Shown here piece after piece: positions 31,401-32,951 of a DNA stretch of 32,951 nucleotides; the first letter of the stretch is position 1; each line of letters starts with the position of its first letter. This DNA is from CAYVXE01 sp964455375 (GTDB lineage: Bacteria; Zhuqueibacterota; Zhuqueibacteria; Oceanimicrobiales; Oceanimicrobiaceae): positions 1-32,951 of the forward strand of contig CAYVXE010000040.1 in the NCBI GenBank assembly GCA_964455375.1. The letters are read 5' to 3'. A program made the translations under genes and the position numbers. The notes under the pieces are model-generated. The model made no database searches and was not told where the DNA came from. It worked only from the letters and a program-made list of their open reading frames with translations.

Positions 31401-31620
31401 CTTGTCACCTTGAGCGCAGCAAAGCGGAGTCGAAAGGTCTGACACCAGCAAAGACCAGATTTCTCTTCAGACTTTGACCTGACTCTAAATGACAATTCTG
31501 AACATAAGTTGACGCTTATTGGCAACCGCCGGAGAGGAATCTGAGTTTTGGCAAGCAAAGCATGGTTTGAAAACAATGGGTTACAGCCTTCGACTCCGCT
31601 CAGACTGAAGTAGAAGATGT
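31401..31620. repeat. Dispersed intergenic repeats, copies B and C
   Basis: The 341 bases between subunit B and the transporter gene hold no gene. They contain two inverted members of the repeat family: CACCTTGAGCGCAGC, then AAGCGGAGTCGAAAGG (31406-31438), and ACAGCCTTCGACTCCGCTCA (from 31583). Copy C and its left flank (AAACAATG...TTACAGCCTTCGAC...) align over about 45 bases with the copy inside the element at 19219-19363. A TGTCATTCCGAC at about 31340 and AATGACA near 31488 may be a further inverted pair. Confidence 0.7.
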
Positions 31621-31662
31621 TTTCCCAACAGACTCAATACGTTATTTTTAAAGCATACTAAA

Positions 31663-32951
31663 ATGAAAAAATTTCTTTCTATCCTTATCTGGTCGGTTAT
31701 TTCAGCAGCTTTTATCGGGCCGGGAACAGTGACAACCGCGGCTGCTGCGGGATCAAGGTTTAACCTTACACTACTCTGGGCACTGCTCTTTTCCACCATC
31801 GCCACACTCGTTCTGCAGGAAGCCAGCGCCCGCATAACCGTGGCTTCCGGGTTAAATCTGGGACAGGCACTCCGGCAGCGTTTTTCCGGCGGTACCTCAG
31901 GCGTGCTCATCCTTTTGCTGGTTTTCGGCGCCATCGTGCTTGGCTGCGCCGCTTACGAAGCCGGTAATATTTTAGGTGGCGCGGCAGGCGCGGTTCTCGG
32001 TATCAACATTAGCGCAAAATGGGTGACGTTAGCCATTGGACTGTGTGCCGGTGCGCTTCTCTGGATGGGTACCATCCGGGTCGTCTCTTATGTTTTAAGC
32101 AGCATCGTTGCACTCATGGGGATCGGTTTCTTAATGACCGCTGTCTTCCTCAAACCGGATGTCCCGGTTCTCATGAAGGGACTGCTTTACCCTACAGTAC
32201 CATCCGGTTCCGGCCTGCTCATTCTCGGACTCATCGGAACGACGGTGGTGCCGTACAATCTTTTTTTAGGCTCAGGATTGGCAAAAGGCCAGGACATGCA
32301 GGACATGCGGTTCGGCCTGACATTTTCGATTCTCATAGGCGGGATAATTTCCATGGGCGTCCTGATCGTGGGAAGCGCGGTGAGTGCATCTTTTTCATTT
32401 CAGGCGTTGGCGGAGACTTTAAGAACAAAGATCGGATTTTGGGCCGGCGGACTCTTTGCACTGGGGCTGTTTTCAGCCGGATTTTCCTCCGCAGTCACGG
32501 CTCCACTGGCAGCGGCGGTTACCGCAAAAAGCCTTTTCGAAAAATCCGGCAAAGACCACTGGAACGAAAATAGTCTGCGCTACCGCAGCGTCTGGGGCGG
32601 CGTTTTGCTCATTGGGCTGATCTTTGGGCTCACCGACATCCGCCCGATTCCGGCGATTATCCTGGCACAGGCGCTCAATGGAATCGTCCTGCCCTTTGTG
32701 GCGATATTTCTCCTTTTGGTTGTAAACGATCGTCAGTTGCTTGGCAAAACGCATGTGAATGGAATGCTGTCCAACAGTCTCATGCTCATCATCGTTCTGG
32801 TGACCATTATTTTAGGAATGTCAAATATCCTAAAAGCCGGTACCTTGCTGTTGCGCCTGCCAACCCCGGGAGAAAATCTCATCCTCAGTTTCTCTTCTGT
32901 TGTGGCGATATTCATTTTTCTGGTTCTGGCTAAAATCCATTTTAAAAAGAG
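31663..32951 (+). CDS. NRAMP-like metal transporter, non-canonical motifs, cut by the window end
   Basis: An open frame from ATG 31663 to the window edge, 429 residues visible with no stop, so the end is missing. It is a polytopic inner-membrane protein with about 11 hydrophobic segments and the NRAMP (SLC11-like, LeuT-fold) pattern. TM1 holds FIGPGTVTTAAAAG (G19-P20-G21-T22 where canonical NRAMP has D-P-G-N). It is followed by LLWALLFSTIATLVLQEASARI. TM6 holds VPYN (196-199) where canonical NRAMP has M-P-H-N. The changed TM1 aspartate and TM6 methionine are metal ligands in Mn/Fe transporters, so substrate may differ. I recall that this GPGTVTT subfamily occurs in Bacteroidetes-related bacteria. 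No ribosome site is clear. The preceding 340 bases carry repeats, so it is probably separate from the oxoprolinase genes. Confidence 0.87.
   Translation, partial: MKKFLSILIWSVISAAFIGPGTVTTAAAAGSRFNLTLLWALLFSTIATLVLQEASARITVASGLNLGQALRQRFSGGTSGVLILLLVFGAIVLGCAAYEAGNILGGAAGAVLGINISAKWVTLAIGLCAGALLWMGTIRVVSYVLSSIVALMGIGFLMTAVFLKPDVPVLMKGLLYPTVPSGSGLLILGLIGTTVVPYNLFLGSGLAKGQDMQDMRFGLTFSILIGGIISMGVLIVGSAVSASFSFQALAETLRTKIGFWAGGLFALGLFSAGFSSAVTAPLAAAVTAKSLFEKSGKDHWNENSLRYRSVWGGVLLIGLIFGLTDIRPIPAIILAQALNGIVLPFVAIFLLLVVNDRQLLGKTHVNGMLSNSLMLIIVLVTIILGMSNILKAGTLLLRLPTPGENLILSFSSVVAIFIFLVLAKIHFKK

Noticed and set aside
32019..32573. 184-codon plus-strand frame inside the transporter gene
   Set aside because: Another frame of the NRAMP-like coding region; the transporter frame has clear membrane segments and family motifs, this one is Arg/His/Gly-rich without any.

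Overview
The window (about 33 kb, moderate GC, intergenic DNA distinctly AT-rich) looks like a metagenome-assembled chromosome segment from a Gram-negative bacterium, most likely in or near the FCB superphylum (KSB1/Calditrichota/Ignavibacteria-like). The reasons are an outer-membrane beta-barrel and LolCDE-type export genes, lipoprotein and Sec signal peptides, frequent TTG starts, and dispersed intergenic repeats of the CTTCGACTCCGCTCAG kind. The phylum assignment is an inference. No tRNA, rRNA, CRISPR array, transposase, integrase or phage gene was seen. Two 100-N scaffold gaps are each flanked by an identical 55-bp sequence. They are almost certainly unmerged contig overlaps rather than missing DNA.

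Left part (1-10 kb), all on the minus strand: a possible gene start cut by the window edge; an extended YjbQ/UPF0047-domain protein; a response regulator fused to a PP2C/SpoIIE-type phosphatase; and a metabolic block of aminotransferase, DUF4416 protein, glycerate 2-kinase, pyruvate kinase and enolase. The last three form an unbroken chemical route, glycerate -> 2-phosphoglycerate -> phosphoenolpyruvate -> pyruvate. Two MITE-like inverted-repeat elements sit between glycerate kinase and pyk and between pyk and eno.

Middle (10-17.5 kb), minus strand: a five-gene cassette of LolA-like periplasmic protein, two FtsX-type permeases, a LolD-type ATPase (split only by a scaffold gap) and an outer-membrane barrel protein. 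It looks like a dedicated envelope transport or lipoprotein-trafficking system. A GNAT acetyltransferase and a GH113-like secreted glycosidase lie upstream.

Right part (18-33 kb): plus-strand isochorismatase-fold hydrolase, a small conserved-looking protein behind a promoter with a perfect 12-bp palindrome, the AmmeMemoRadiSam radical SAM enzyme, and then two large exported proteins. One is an M28-type lipoprotein and the other an M14-type carboxypeptidase homologue. Both keep their family fold signatures but have lost essentially all recognisable zinc ligands. This tandem of apparent pseudo-metallopeptidases is the most unusual feature of the window. They are followed by a minus-strand flavin reductase and alpha-glucan phosphorylase, a plus-strand hydantoinase/oxoprolinase A-B pair, and an NRAMP-like transporter with non-canonical metal-site motifs that runs off the right end.
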